Shown here one piece after another: positions 47,850 to 58,430 of a stretch of DNA of 64,000 nucleotides (within the stretch, counting starts at the first letter, position 1; the number at the start of each line of letters is the position of its first letter). The stretch lies in assembly GCA_027627225.1 (NCBI GenBank), contig CM051029.1:1242001-1306000 (forward strand), in the 5' to 3' direction. The notes under the pieces were generated by a model. It made no database searches, was not told the DNA's origin, and saw nothing but the letters and a program-made list of their open reading frames with translations. Both the position numbers and the translations under genes were made by a program. The stretch is from Congeria kusceri (taxonomy: Eukaryota; Mollusca; Bivalvia; Myida; Dreissenidae).

Positions 47850-48671
47850 AAGTTATAATACGAATACTTCTACTACTGCTACTAATAACAATAATACTAA
47901 TCATAATAAGAATAATGATAATAAAAAAAAATTAATAACAATAGTAATAATAATAATAAAAATCTACTAGCGGATCCCGGCGCGCGCCCCCACTAAATCG
48001 TCCCGACCATATATATAAGGGTGAATATAAAACGGTAAAAACTAAATAAATATGCTAAAAAAATCGATCGCTTCGGTCGCTCAAATTGGTAAAAGACACG
48101 CATCTCCTTCAGTCAAACATACCCGACCTAGCACGCCCCCCTAAGATTTATTACGAACACCGTAGAACCGGCGCCAAAGTTCACCAAAAACAATTAACTA
48201 TAGACATGGGTATTTACCTTTGTAAGTTGATTATATTATTTTCTGTTCTTAATTTCTATAATATTTAAACTTGTCAGATGCAATACACATGTGACACAGG
48301 ATATCACAAAAAAGACATTAATATGTTTCGAATAATTATGATTAAAAGTGGAAATTAAAGTCAAATCAATGACTACTTTCGAGTATAAACAGCTTTGTCT
48401 CAATTAATAGTTTTGTTTGAAAAGAGACCATTGCATTTCTGTAAATTAATAATAAAAAAATTATCGATGCGTGTGTGTATGCATTTACTGATTTTATATG
48501 TTGAACGATGTTCCTGATATATAGCAATACATGTCGTATACAATTTTGCGAATAGGCACATCCAACAATGGCAATTTACTGCCAAAGTAGGTGTATGTCA
48601 GACAAATGAACCAACATGTCTTTCGAACATATGGTAAATTATTAATTTATTCAGTGAAACGACGTGCATTT

Positions 48672-48778
48672 GGTGGTGATGATGACAATGATGATGATGA
48701 TGATGATATTGATGATGATGACGACGATGATGATGATGATGATGATATTGATGATGATGACGACGATGATGATGATGC
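48672..48778. repeat. (GAT)n microsatellite
   Basis: GAT/GAC units. Internally duplicated: a block with GATATTGATGATGATGACGA occurs twice. Confidence 0.93.
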
Positions 48779-48916
48779 AAAGATGTATCCTATATATTTG
48801 ATATGGATCTGAAGCTTATCGCTGCAGACCCACGTTCATCATAAAGGGTTTATAACTGCGCGATCAAAAGTTTACGCCCCCCTCCAACCCGAAATACTAC
48901 ACCCGCCCCTGTAATC

Positions 48917-49013
48917 ATCATCATCATCAGTATCATCATCATCAGCATCATCATCATCATCATCATCATCATTATATCACCAATCTCATCATCATAATCA
49001 GCATCATCATTAT
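48917..49013. repeat. (CAT)n microsatellite
   Basis: CAT units with interruptions. It is the complementary motif to the nearby (GAT)n, about 140 bp away, so the two arrays form an inverted pair. Confidence 0.93.
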
Positions 49014-52000
49014 TTAAATCGAATAATTCTACTTTTGCTCCCTTGATCTTATATTAATGTTGTTCTTAACTACATTTTGTGATACCACAACCACTGTCTG
49101 GCAATAAATGAGAACCGACCACGGACAAATACGATAATTTTGCATTATGAAATGGCATCTGTGACATATTGCGAATTACACAAGCACATAATTTAGTGGC
49201 CCCATTCGTCACCTTTGCCTATCCGTGGAGACTAGGCATAGAGCCCCTATTCAGACAAGTTTGCTCTTTACCCCTGGAAAAACATTCACACTTTGTCACA
49301 GAGGACCCAATAATTTAATTTTAAAAACAATTAGGACTTTTCCCATGCATAATGATCGTTATCAGCTGATTATACCACCAACCCATATAGTGCCTGCGCG
49401 ATCCCATTTTCATTTGAACTATGAAGCTTTAATTATTATAGAAACTTAAAGATAATATCATTAAAGTTATACATTTTATTAGTTACATTATCCTAACTTT
49501 GTAATTTCAGCTATTGTAGCTTGTTTTATTTTAATTTAAGTATGGAATTGTTGTTAGGCATATTAAAACTATCTAAAATAAGCTGCATAGTATAAGGTCT
49601 ATGATAATAAATCCAAGATTGTTGTTTGTTGCCCAAGAAGCGCCGCGGGAAACATATTCTGCTGGAACGATAGTGTTCCATGAAGCAACTCGGTAGCGTT
49701 CGACAACTCTCGTTTCTTTCAGTATAGAATAATGTAAATTAATTTTAAACTATAGGAACCTCATTTAAGCCTAAATTTCCCGCCTAAAATTACAAAAAAA
49801 TAACACCACTCGAAAAAGCAAAGCAGACTTTTTTGCAAATCAGTTTGTACCTTTTAGACAAATAAGGGAACGTTTACTTTTTATGCGATGAAGTTGAAAA
49901 TACACCATATTTCCCACCGAAATTATGTTATTTTCTATAGGAAATAGGGTGAGGTTACAGAAGTGCAAATTCACCCGCCTACATTTTAAAATAAATTAAA
50001 ATAAATGGTAACATATTAAAAAGCATAAAATTATCTTTTAAAATCAGTTTGTACTTTTCTGAGAGTAAAAAAATAAGGAAGTTACGGCAAATTATATATT
50101 AAAGCTCCCTAACAAAATCAATGTTAGTTTTGATTGAGAAGTGTACGTTTTTGCGCTGCGCTGAGAAGCGAAATTGTTGCAAATGTAACCCAAAATGCAC
50201 CGTCACCTTTAAATAAAGACGTTTTTGCTGTATGCACGTTTAAAACACATCCGAATATGGCAGTTCAAGATCACCCAAAATGATAATACTGTCTATGATA
50301 CATGAAAACAGCATACAAATGAGTAAAAAAAACAGACATCTTTACGTAAGGTTACAGGTACCTTCAACTTCTGACCGCCGTAGAAAATATGATATTTAAA
50401 CCAGTTGTTTGCTTATGAAGTTAAAGATAACAAAAAACACAACATTGGGGAATCATTTTAAGTTGAGCCAAGCTCCAGAAATGTCAAGCTGTTATGAAAC
50501 AAATGTAATAACGATAGAACATATCACAGAAATTTGCTTACGGCAACCCAAGTTAACGGCAGTGTTCACTCTTTATAGGAAACATATCATGTAATAGTGT
50601 GAATTCCTTACTGAAATAATAGTACTAAGCCCACAATTTTCCACGAAACCAACATATTTTTTGGCGACAGTTAGCTATACATCGACAAGAAAGTGAGCTA
50701 CCTATATTTCTAAGGTATGATTTTTAGCACTTTGGGCCATTTTAACGGATATCAATCATTTTGAACACCGTGAATATGGTTGATGAGAAGCTTTAACTTC
50801 TTTGTGTTTTAAAATTATGACGTGCATTGCGCGTTTCTGGATAACGTCATAAATTTAATATTTAATATATAGTATATTTCTACCGTCTCAGTGACGAAAC
50901 GTAAGGTAATTTAGTGTATATATATCGTGCTCGTTTATTTAATATTTTACTGCTTTTCCGATTGAAACACTAGTTTTAACACTCACGTTCATTAAGTGAA
51001 ATTATTTTTTTTAAGTTGTATTGGTATGAAGATTCTTTTGAAAATGCAGAATAGTATATAATATTTTATTTAGTTTAACATATTTTATATACAACAAAGC
51101 TATGTAATCTGCCTTGTAACACCTATCATTACGGATTCCTACTGAAATTGCATGATGGTGATCTGAAAACTGAACTATAATTATGATGCCATGTCTTTAA
51201 ATCTTTTTTATGAAAAGACGAGATGTAGTTGATATTTTTTTTATTTTTTTTTCATTTCATCGTGCCTCAGAAACTTGCAATTTTGCTAAGTACTCTGGTT
51301 TATAATTAACATTGAGCAATTAAATGGTAACTATATTGAACAAATATTCTCTTGTATTGCTGTTTAATTTGAATTGCAAAGCTATCAGGTTAATTTGTAT
51401 TTACACTTAAATGTTTTGTGAATAATTCTGGCCCAAGTGTAAGGTTCAGGCGCCCGTAAACACCCAATTCATTGCATTGACCGATCCAATGCGGATAGCC
51501 TAGGTTTCTCCATGTGTGTTTGGTGTTGTTTTATGTGTATTTGTGATTTTTGGCAAATGATCACTTGCCATAAATGAAGGACCTCGGGCTGCAAATAAGA
51601 GTTCTCTCCTGGGGTCGCAAGTAGAGATTCACTTTGTTTAAATTTTATTAGGTAGAAAAAAGTACCTCTTTGTGAAAGGCAACATATAATAAGGACATTT
51701 TCTGAATTTCCAAACAAACATGTAGTCAAATATGCAACCATAAATCTTAATGAGGTCAATCAACGCATTTGTATACGTTCCATGCGAACAAAATGGTGAA
51801 CATAAACTGTTGAAGAAACATTGTGCAAAAATGGCCACTGTTAACAAAACAAATTTGCTAGAAAATAACAAAAAAGATACTACTGTAGGTGACCTGTTTT
51901 TAATTTATAAATGAATACATTTGGTCATTCATGTACCCCACCCCTACTCCATCAAACAAGGAACAAAGTACAAATTGTATTACTATTATTTTTAAACTCA

Positions 52001-52253
52001 TGTATTTTAATGGTCTTCGGATTGAAACTAATCTAACCTGTTTTTTACATGATACATAGTACACTGAAATACAATGATCAATACGAACTTAGCACATTTA
52101 ACATAAACAATAAGTCGCTAGGACCTTTAAATGTAAAGGCCAATCTGCAGCATAGTCGTTAAATACCAAGTATTTTCTTAAACCAATTTGTACAGACATT
52201 TTGTTATATATTTTTTAAAGAAAATTTATTATTGTTTTATTTATTTTTTGCAG

Positions 52254-52330
52254 ACGATAAAAATCGTTTAACTCTTGCTATTATCGGAAACGATATCGAC
52301 ACCGATTTCATCAATGCCAGCTTCCTAGAT
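52254..52330 (+). CDS. PTP D1 exon 2 of unit C
   Basis: 77 nt. DDKNRLTLAI, then NDIDTDFINASFLD, the counterpart of the D-Y-I-N-A-N strand of PTPs. Acceptor TTTGCAG, donor GTAATG. Same length as the D2 exon 54855-54931. Confidence 0.82.
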
Positions 52331-52427
52331 GTAATGTATACGTTATTATATAGAGTGTGTGCATTATAATACTGTAATTTGTACATTTGTCAATTATGCA
52401 CATGTAAAACTATACGTTTTATTGCAG

Positions 52428-52464
52428 GGTTATTTTTCGCCAAAGAAATATACTGCTGCACAGG
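52428..52464 (+). CDS. PTP D1 exon 3 of unit C
   Basis: 37 nt: GYFSPKKYTAAQ, the K-x-Y-I-A-x-Q-G-P segment. Acceptor ATTGCAG, donor GTAAAA, phase 0 to 1. Confidence 0.8.
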
Positions 52465-52679
52465 GTAAAAGTTTATATTAATTTCTTTATTTATTTATCT
52501 ATTTATTTATATATGTTTGTTTGTTTGTTGGTTCGCTTGTTTCGATTTACTGTTGGTAAACTATATGTTTTAATTTACTGTTTATTTATTTCTTTATTTA
52601 TATATTTATTTATGTTTTATTTTTTTATTTATTTTATTTATTTATTATTTATGTAGTTGTATTTGCTTGTATTCGGTAG

Positions 52680-52777
52680 GACCATTAGCTGGTACGAGAG
52701 CGGATTTATGGAGACTGATTTGGGAGAGGAATATCAGAGTTGTGGTCATGGTCGCAAATCTAGTAGAGGAATCAAAG
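52680..52777 (+). CDS. PTP D1 exon 4 of unit C
   Basis: 98 nt. GPLAGTRADLWRLIWERN and VVVMVANLVEESK match the D-F-W-R-M-I-W-E core helix and the following strand; Leu replaces the usual Phe. Acceptor GGTAG, donor GTACGA. The preceding intron has a TTTA-rich tract (52474-52660). Confidence 0.85.
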
Positions 52778-52944
52778 GTACGAACAATTATGTTGCTTTA
52801 CATAGTGTAGTGTTACTATTGGTTTTGTATTTTTAACCTCATTATGTCATGTATAAAACGTGTGTGCGTATGTGTATGTGTAAATAAAGTTTTAAAAAAA
52901 CAATCGCACTTCCGTAATATTAGTACATAAAAATATGTTTACAG

Positions 52945-53070
52945 AGAAAATGCTTCCAGTACTGGCCTATAGACGCCGGAAATGACTGTCAGTATGGTGA
53001 CTCCACAATACATTTCCTTGCGGAAGAGAATTATGCCGACTTTGTTATTCGCACGTTGCAATGCACTCGG
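52945..53070 (+). CDS. PTP D1 exon 5 of unit C
   Basis: 126 nt. RKCFQYWPIDAGN (the K-C-x-x-Y-W-P motif), then a variable stretch to the end. Fully open. Same length as the D2 exon 55473-55598, which suggests D1 and D2 came from one duplicated exon set. Confidence 0.85.
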
Positions 53071-53189
53071 GTATTATTAAATAACAATTACGTTATGTAA
53101 TATGTAATGTCTGCTTTCTATACCTTCATGCATATGATGATGTTATGTTTCTTTGCATGAACTTAAAAACAATACATAATTATTTGTAG

Positions 53190-53311
53190 ATGGGCTCTTC
53201 TAAGACTGTCACTCATTTACACTTTACCGCCTGGCCAGACACAGCTCTTTCCCTTATGCAATTTTGGCGCAAGGTGCGCAGTGTGGAAGCTCGCTGAATT
53301 GTGCATTGCAG
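53190..53311 (+). pseudogene. PTP D1 exon 6 of unit C: WPD loop and catalytic Cys, with a stop
   Basis: TVTHLHFTAWPDTALS contains the WPD loop with its general-acid Asp. FWRKVRSVEAR follows, then TGA at 53295-53297 and IVHC plus AG, which carries the catalytic Cys. The usual H-G-V-P after WPD is replaced by T-A-L-S. Donor GTTTGC, phase 2. Confidence 0.85.
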
Positions 53312-53435
53312 GTTTGCCATTCTTGTTTTTTTTAAATATGCTGCACTAATATAAATAAAGTATATATTGTAGTTAAAGTAATCATTTTATGTTACTGCAC
53401 ATTTTATTCAGATCTTAATGTGTTTTGTTCTTAAG

Positions 53436-53571
53436 TACTGGTGTGGGCCGAACTGGAACATTTATAGCACTAGACTATCTTTACGATCAATCAGTATCAG
53501 AAAAATAAATACACGTGTTTAACGCCGTACTATTGCTTCGTGAACAAAGGATCAACATGGTTCAGACAAAC
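53436..53571 (+). pseudogene. PTP D1 exon 7 of unit C: P-loop, with a stop
   Basis: Joined to the previous exon it restores HCSTGVGRT, a complete C-x5-R P-loop, followed by GTFIALDYLYDQ. TAA at 53506-53508, then in the same frame HVFNAVLLLREQRINMVQT, the Q-loop region. Acceptor TTAAG, weak donor GTTTAA. Confidence 0.82.
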
Positions 53572-53823
53572 GTTTAATAGTACAGTTATATACTCGAAAA
53601 CTAATATTAAAAATAAATGACAATTTTCATACTTTAATACATCTGAACAATAGCAGTGGCGAATGCAAATTTAAGAAATGTCCTATATATTTGATCATCT
53701 GTACTGATTATATATTTTAAATGCATTTGATATGTTTTCAAATGTACAGTTTTTAGCAATGGAAAAGTGTGTAGCTTATCAAATGGTATGTCTCCTTGTA
53801 TTCAAATTTGATGTTTTATTCAG

Positions 53824-53907
53824 AACCAATTTTTATACCTCCACGAGGTGCTGGGTGAAGCTCTGTGTCCAGTTGGCGAAGTGCTGTCAAACAAGGAATA
53901 TTTATAA
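53824..53907 (+). pseudogene. PTP D1 last exon of unit C
   Basis: After ATTCAG: NQFLYLHEVLGEALCP, the C-terminal helix of a PTP domain, then SNKEYL and TAA at 53905-53907. No donor is visible before the stop. Confidence 0.78.
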
Positions 53908-54588
53908 AAAAAAAAACGCACATCTGATTATCTCAACCAGGAATATGAAGTAATAACTGCACAATATGATTTTCTTATTACATACATATGAGTATTTGGA
54001 CTGTATACAAATTCAATTATTAGCTAACAAAGCGAGCAAATTTGGGTGTTTGTTTTTTTAATTAGTTAATTAAATTAGGGATGGCAACGACTATTCGAAT
54101 ATTGGAATAATGAAAACATTCGAATACCATTTAGGTGATCAAATACTTACCTGTCCGATTAATTTAATGTTTATAAGCATACAAAATACAATTTGTGTCC
54201 ATGTTAGTTTCTAAATATCAAGCATTCATGTCGCCTGAGCTTCTCTAACACGCACTATAGGTGTCCAACTCAACCTAGCACCCTAGTGTTAAGAAGATAA
54301 CATTTTGTTGTTACTGCATTAAAATTATATGAATCGTCCATAATGCTAGAAATAAATTCAATAGTTTAATCATTTTCAAATCGAAAAATATTGCATATGT
54401 TTTGGTCCAATTATGTTCTAGACAAAATATTGGACTACAATTATATCAGAATGGGTGTCATATAAATATTAAGTGCAATTGTCTTGTTTGTTTCGTTTGT
54501 TTTATATTTTAATCAAATATTTGCACGTACATCTAATCAAATAATAAAATAGAACTCAATGGACATTCTGTTTGTCTTGCTTCTATAG
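53908..54588. other. D1-D2 intron of unit C
   Basis: 681 bp. A segment GGGATGGCAACGACTATTCG at about 54078, followed by repeats of ATTCGAATA, looks like the end of a repeat element, but no family is assigned. Confidence 0.5.
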
Positions 54589-54700
54589 ACGATTTGCCAG
54601 TCGCATATTCCTGATCGTGAAGAAGAAACAGCAGACGGTGACTACATGAACGTTTTAGATGGTGAAAAACCAGAAAACATGAGCAAAAATGTCGACCTAT
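54589..54700 (+). CDS. D1-D2 linker and D2 first exon of unit C
   Basis: 112 nt: TICQSHIPDREEETADGDYM, then GEKPENMSKNVDL. The part PENMSKN is the D2 equivalent of the K-N-R-Y lead-in. An acidic linker with Tyr precedes it. Ends in phase 1 and joins Y-D-D-K in the next exon. Confidence 0.72.
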
Positions 54701-54854
54701 GTGTTGTTCCATGTACACTATTGGTTGTTTGTTTTTCACCAGATATAACTATCGTACATACAATTGTATTTTAAGTTGATGATTTTAAAATTATGAACAC
54801 GTAACTCAAATGTGTTAAATGTTTTGTAACAGCTTCACATGTTGTGTCTTGCAG

Positions 54855-54931
54855 ACGACAAATATCGCCCCGTACTTAACGCCATCAACACTAGAGGACA
54901 CACAGACTACATTAATGGCGTGTACGTCTCT
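54855..54931 (+). CDS. PTP D2 exon 2 of unit C
   Basis: 77 nt: DDKYRPVLNAINTRGHTDYI, then NGVYVS. It corresponds exactly to the D1 exon 52254-52330 in length, phases and motif. Confidence 0.82.
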
Positions 54932-55170
54932 GTAAGTAACGAATACATAAGCACAGAACCCCCGTTTCCGTCGCGGTGGGTATGTTTTTGCCGGCGTTGA
55001 TAAGTTTTTCAGATTGTATGTTAGTTATCAACTTAAGTCAACAACTTATGAATTAATGAGCAGGTAATAGCGGGTATCTACTCAGCTTGGGTGCTTTTTT
55101 CTAAGAATTTACTTGAATATACATATTATTATATCGCGATATTAAGTCCTGTGTTGCTTTTTTATTCAAG

Positions 55171-55282
55171 ACGTTTCGACATATTGATACTGACACAGTC
55201 AGCGAAGACAAGTTCAGATATAGATTTTGTGCGATAGCTAAACGACCATTACGTTCAGACTGTTGTTACATTGAGCGATCAG
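55171..55282 (+). pseudogene. PTP D2 exon of unit C, stop and phase break
   Basis: In the homologous frame: RFDILILTQSAKTSSDIDFV, R, TAG (55235-55237), then LNDHYVQTVVTLSDQ. This matches the D-F-W-R-L-L helix and V-x-T-V-V-T-L-S strand of D2 domains. The entering phase does not fit the previous exon, so a frameshift or lost exon is implied. Confidence 0.7.
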
Positions 55283-55472
55283 GTAATATATATTTTTTTA
55301 CAAAAACAGTGCGTTCCAAAATGATTGTATATATAAGATAATGATAATATGTGTTTTCAACTTATTAAACAGTTAGCAAAAACAAGTATAGTGCTTTATA
55401 ATATACTGTGTTTATTCAGAACGCAATATCAATATGTAAAACAATTATATAAGTTACTGTACTTATGTTTAG

Positions 55473-55598
55473 ACGGAACCCTACTTACCAGAGATCGGAG
55501 AAAGTATTGTGATAGGCCATTTTACTGCCTCATCAATATCGTGCGCACAGAAGCAGCACTTCCAAGAATATGTAGTGAGATTCAAACACATCGGAGAG
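55473..55598 (+). CDS. PTP D2 exon of unit C
   Basis: 126 nt, open: TEPYLPEIGESIVIGHFTAS, then QEYVVRFKHIGE, the variable mid-domain strands. Acceptor TTTAG, donor GTAAGC. Confidence 0.75.
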
Positions 55599-55699
55599 GT
55601 AAGCAGTACTCACATTGTGAATTACCATGTACATGCGTAATAATATACCTCGACGTTCTATTGTACAACAATTTAAACTATAGTTTATTCTTCTTGCAG

Positions 55700-55841
55700 C
55701 GCAACAGTTTTGATGTCCAGGTATTTCGATTCACAAATGGTCAAAACAGTTCGATTTGTGCAAGACAAGCGAACTACTTAGTCTGTTGACCGACGTTCAA
55801 GAGAGAGCTTCCACAGAAGGTCCAGTAGGGATATAGTGCAG
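55700..55841 (+). pseudogene. PTP D2 exon of unit C, frameshifted
   Basis: SFDVQVFRFTNGQNSS in one frame and ELLSLLTDVQERASTEGPVG in another, with the shift near 55760. In D2 this exon normally ends at the pseudo-catalytic His-Cys; here a TAG (55834-55836) replaces the His before Cys. Confidence 0.78.
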
Positions 55842-56029
55842 GTATGTACTATTTTCTACTATGTATTATCATTTGTTTTATGCATATATTTTAGGACTTA
55901 GTGCATGATGATAAGCTAACACCATATAAAACAAAGCATGTACATGTACAAAACAATTGACATTGGGGTCAAATGACAATTTAAGCTCTGACTTATTACT
56001 GAATCACTGTATTATTCTTAAAGTGACAG

Positions 56030-56159
56030 ATACAGTCGCAGTTGTCTCGTGGCGGTGCTATTGTGCCTCGTGGAGCGAAGCAAACGGGATGGGGAGGTGG
56101 CTGTGGCAGAAACTGTGAGGATGATCAGACGTAGGAGGGAGCAAGTCATCACTAACGAG
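56030..56159 (+). CDS. PTP D2 exon of unit C: degenerate P-loop and C-terminal helices
   Basis: Continues as RYSRSCLVAVLLCLVERSKR, then DGEVAVAETVRMIRRRREQ and VITNE. The D2 P-loop is shortened (Cys-R-Y-S-R instead of Cys-x5-Arg), so D2 would be catalytically dead even without stops, as is usual for receptor PTP D2 domains. Acceptor GACAG, donor GTAAAT. Confidence 0.8.
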
Positions 56160-56279
56160 GTAAATTTACATAGTCAAGTTTAAAATGTCATTGTCCTTGG
56201 ATTAAACAGTGAGTTGCTTCTATTGACGCTATATACAGATGAGAAAATATAACCGTCATCACAATTGTCGTTGTATATG

Positions 56280-57230
56280 TATACATACGCAGACAGACAC
56301 ACATATATAGAATCATACAGGCAGGCCGATAGACATGAAGTATGAACAAGAGGCGGTCATAATAGAAGACAGACAAGCGAAGAAACAACACACATATATA
56401 ATAATAGACATAAAGGCATAATGACAAATAAACAAATATCCCGATATCATGTGCAAACATAGACCAAAAACACAAGACATATATAATGATACATATACAG
56501 ATATGCAGATAGACGAACAGACAAGCCAACTGACGACCAGTCAGTCAGGCAGACCGATAAATCACTTCTACACTCAACACGATTTCAAAACAGACAACAA
56601 GACTGACAGATGCTCATAGAAATAGAGAGATATACTAATAGGAAAACATACATATATACAGACTGATAGAGATACAAATGAAAATGCCGATGGGCGAACT
56701 GACAGACGCACCGATAGAAACTCCGATAGAAATACGTACAATATAAACTTAACACATTCAGACTGACAAACAGACACACAGAAATACGACATACTGACAG
56801 ATATACAAAAATATCGGTAAATTGAAAGACATAGCGACAGATAGAAAGACAAACCAGCCGATAAACAGTTAGACTGCAGTTTGCTTCAAAACAAGTTTTA
56901 AAGTAAAACAGACAGACCGAGTGACACACATTCAAAAACAGACAAACTGACAGACAGACATACAGACCAACAGACAGACCGACAGACCGAAAGACCAACA
57001 GAACGACAGACAGGCAGACATACAGACCTATGACTCACCGACGCACTGACAGATCATATAAAAATACAGACTCACAAATAGACCTACACACACAGACAGA
57101 CTGATAAACCAACAGACAAACCGATAGACCGACAGAAAGACCGACAGGCAGATGAACAGACCGACATCAAGACGTACGGACAAACAGAAAGATAGGCAGT
57201 TATGCAGGCAGAATTTGTTGGGGTTCAAGT
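56280..57230. repeat. Decayed CAGA-rich tract
   Basis: Nearly 1 kb dominated by degenerate ACAGAC, GACAGA and AGATAGAC units with many substitutions, getting purer towards the right. Probably the older flank of the array at 57553-58172. The minus-strand frames rich in Cys/Leu/Ser/Val are repeat artefacts. Confidence 0.8.
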
Positions 57231-57552
57231 ACACTCTGTGTAGGATAAGATGTGGGTAAATTTATATCCACCACAACATTATGTGTAAGAAAAATATAAT
57301 ATTCCCTTATAACGTAGCGACACCATTTTTAAATAAAAACATACTGCAAGTAAACATTCTGATTATTTTGATACTTTAATTGCTAACTACTAAACTGCAC
57401 ATTCAGGTATGCAGGCCCTTCAACACTAGCATGTTCGGTCGTCTTGCAGTCACTAAAATTTGACGTCGTGTACGCGAACATAGCAAATTTTACTTTCTCT
57501 GTGTAATTTTCAAAATGTGTTTGCATAATTTACGCGTGTACGCGCCTAATCT

Positions 57553-58172
<620 letters not shown>

Positions 58173-58264
58173 AGATTATCCTCAATGTATGGTTGGCGGG
58201 CTGGCTTACTGACGGATCATATGAACACATTTTCTGATTTCATAACCGAAACATTTCAGCACAG

Positions 58265-58330
58265 TACCAGCTCTGCCATGCGTTCATGAAGGAGTATGTC
58301 GAGAGCTGTCTGGTGTATGTAAACACATAA
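58265..58330 (+). CDS. Terminal exon of unit C (PTP D2 C-terminus)
   Basis: YQLCHAFMKEYVESCLVYVN, T and TAA (58328-58330). This is the last helix of a PTP D2 domain (Y-x-F-C-x-x-x-x-x-E-Y). The acceptor is the second AG of CAGCACAG, chosen because it keeps phase 0 with the preceding exon. Confidence 0.78.
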   Translation, partial: YQLCHAFMKEYVESCLVYVNT

Positions 58331-58423
58331 TGTCTTTGTGGCAGAATCAATGAAAGTAGTTCTTCCGTATGGTATTCATTGTGAAAGAAAAGTTCAATAA
58401 CTGAAAGTCGATGAGAAAATGAC

Positions 58424-58429
58424 AATAAA
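58424..58429 (+). terminator. Polyadenylation signal of unit C
   Basis: AATAAA about 95 bases after the stop codon, the first canonical signal downstream. Confidence 0.5.
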
Positions 58430-58430
58430 A

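Larger units (their letters stand above)
46543..52253. other. 5.7 kb intron inside PTP D1 of unit C
   Basis: AT-rich, with AAT, GAT and CAT arrays (47809-47849, 48672-48778, 48917-49013) and small GC-richer patches near 47970-48000 and 48850-48920. No coding exon recognised; the open frames at 51469-51871 lack family features. Confidence 0.55.

Noticed and set aside
51469..51871. Two overlapping minus-strand frames
   Set aside because: No motif, no splice context; inside the large D1 intron.
55349..55789. 146-codon plus-strand frame
   Set aside because: Reads across two D2 exons and their intron in the wrong frame.
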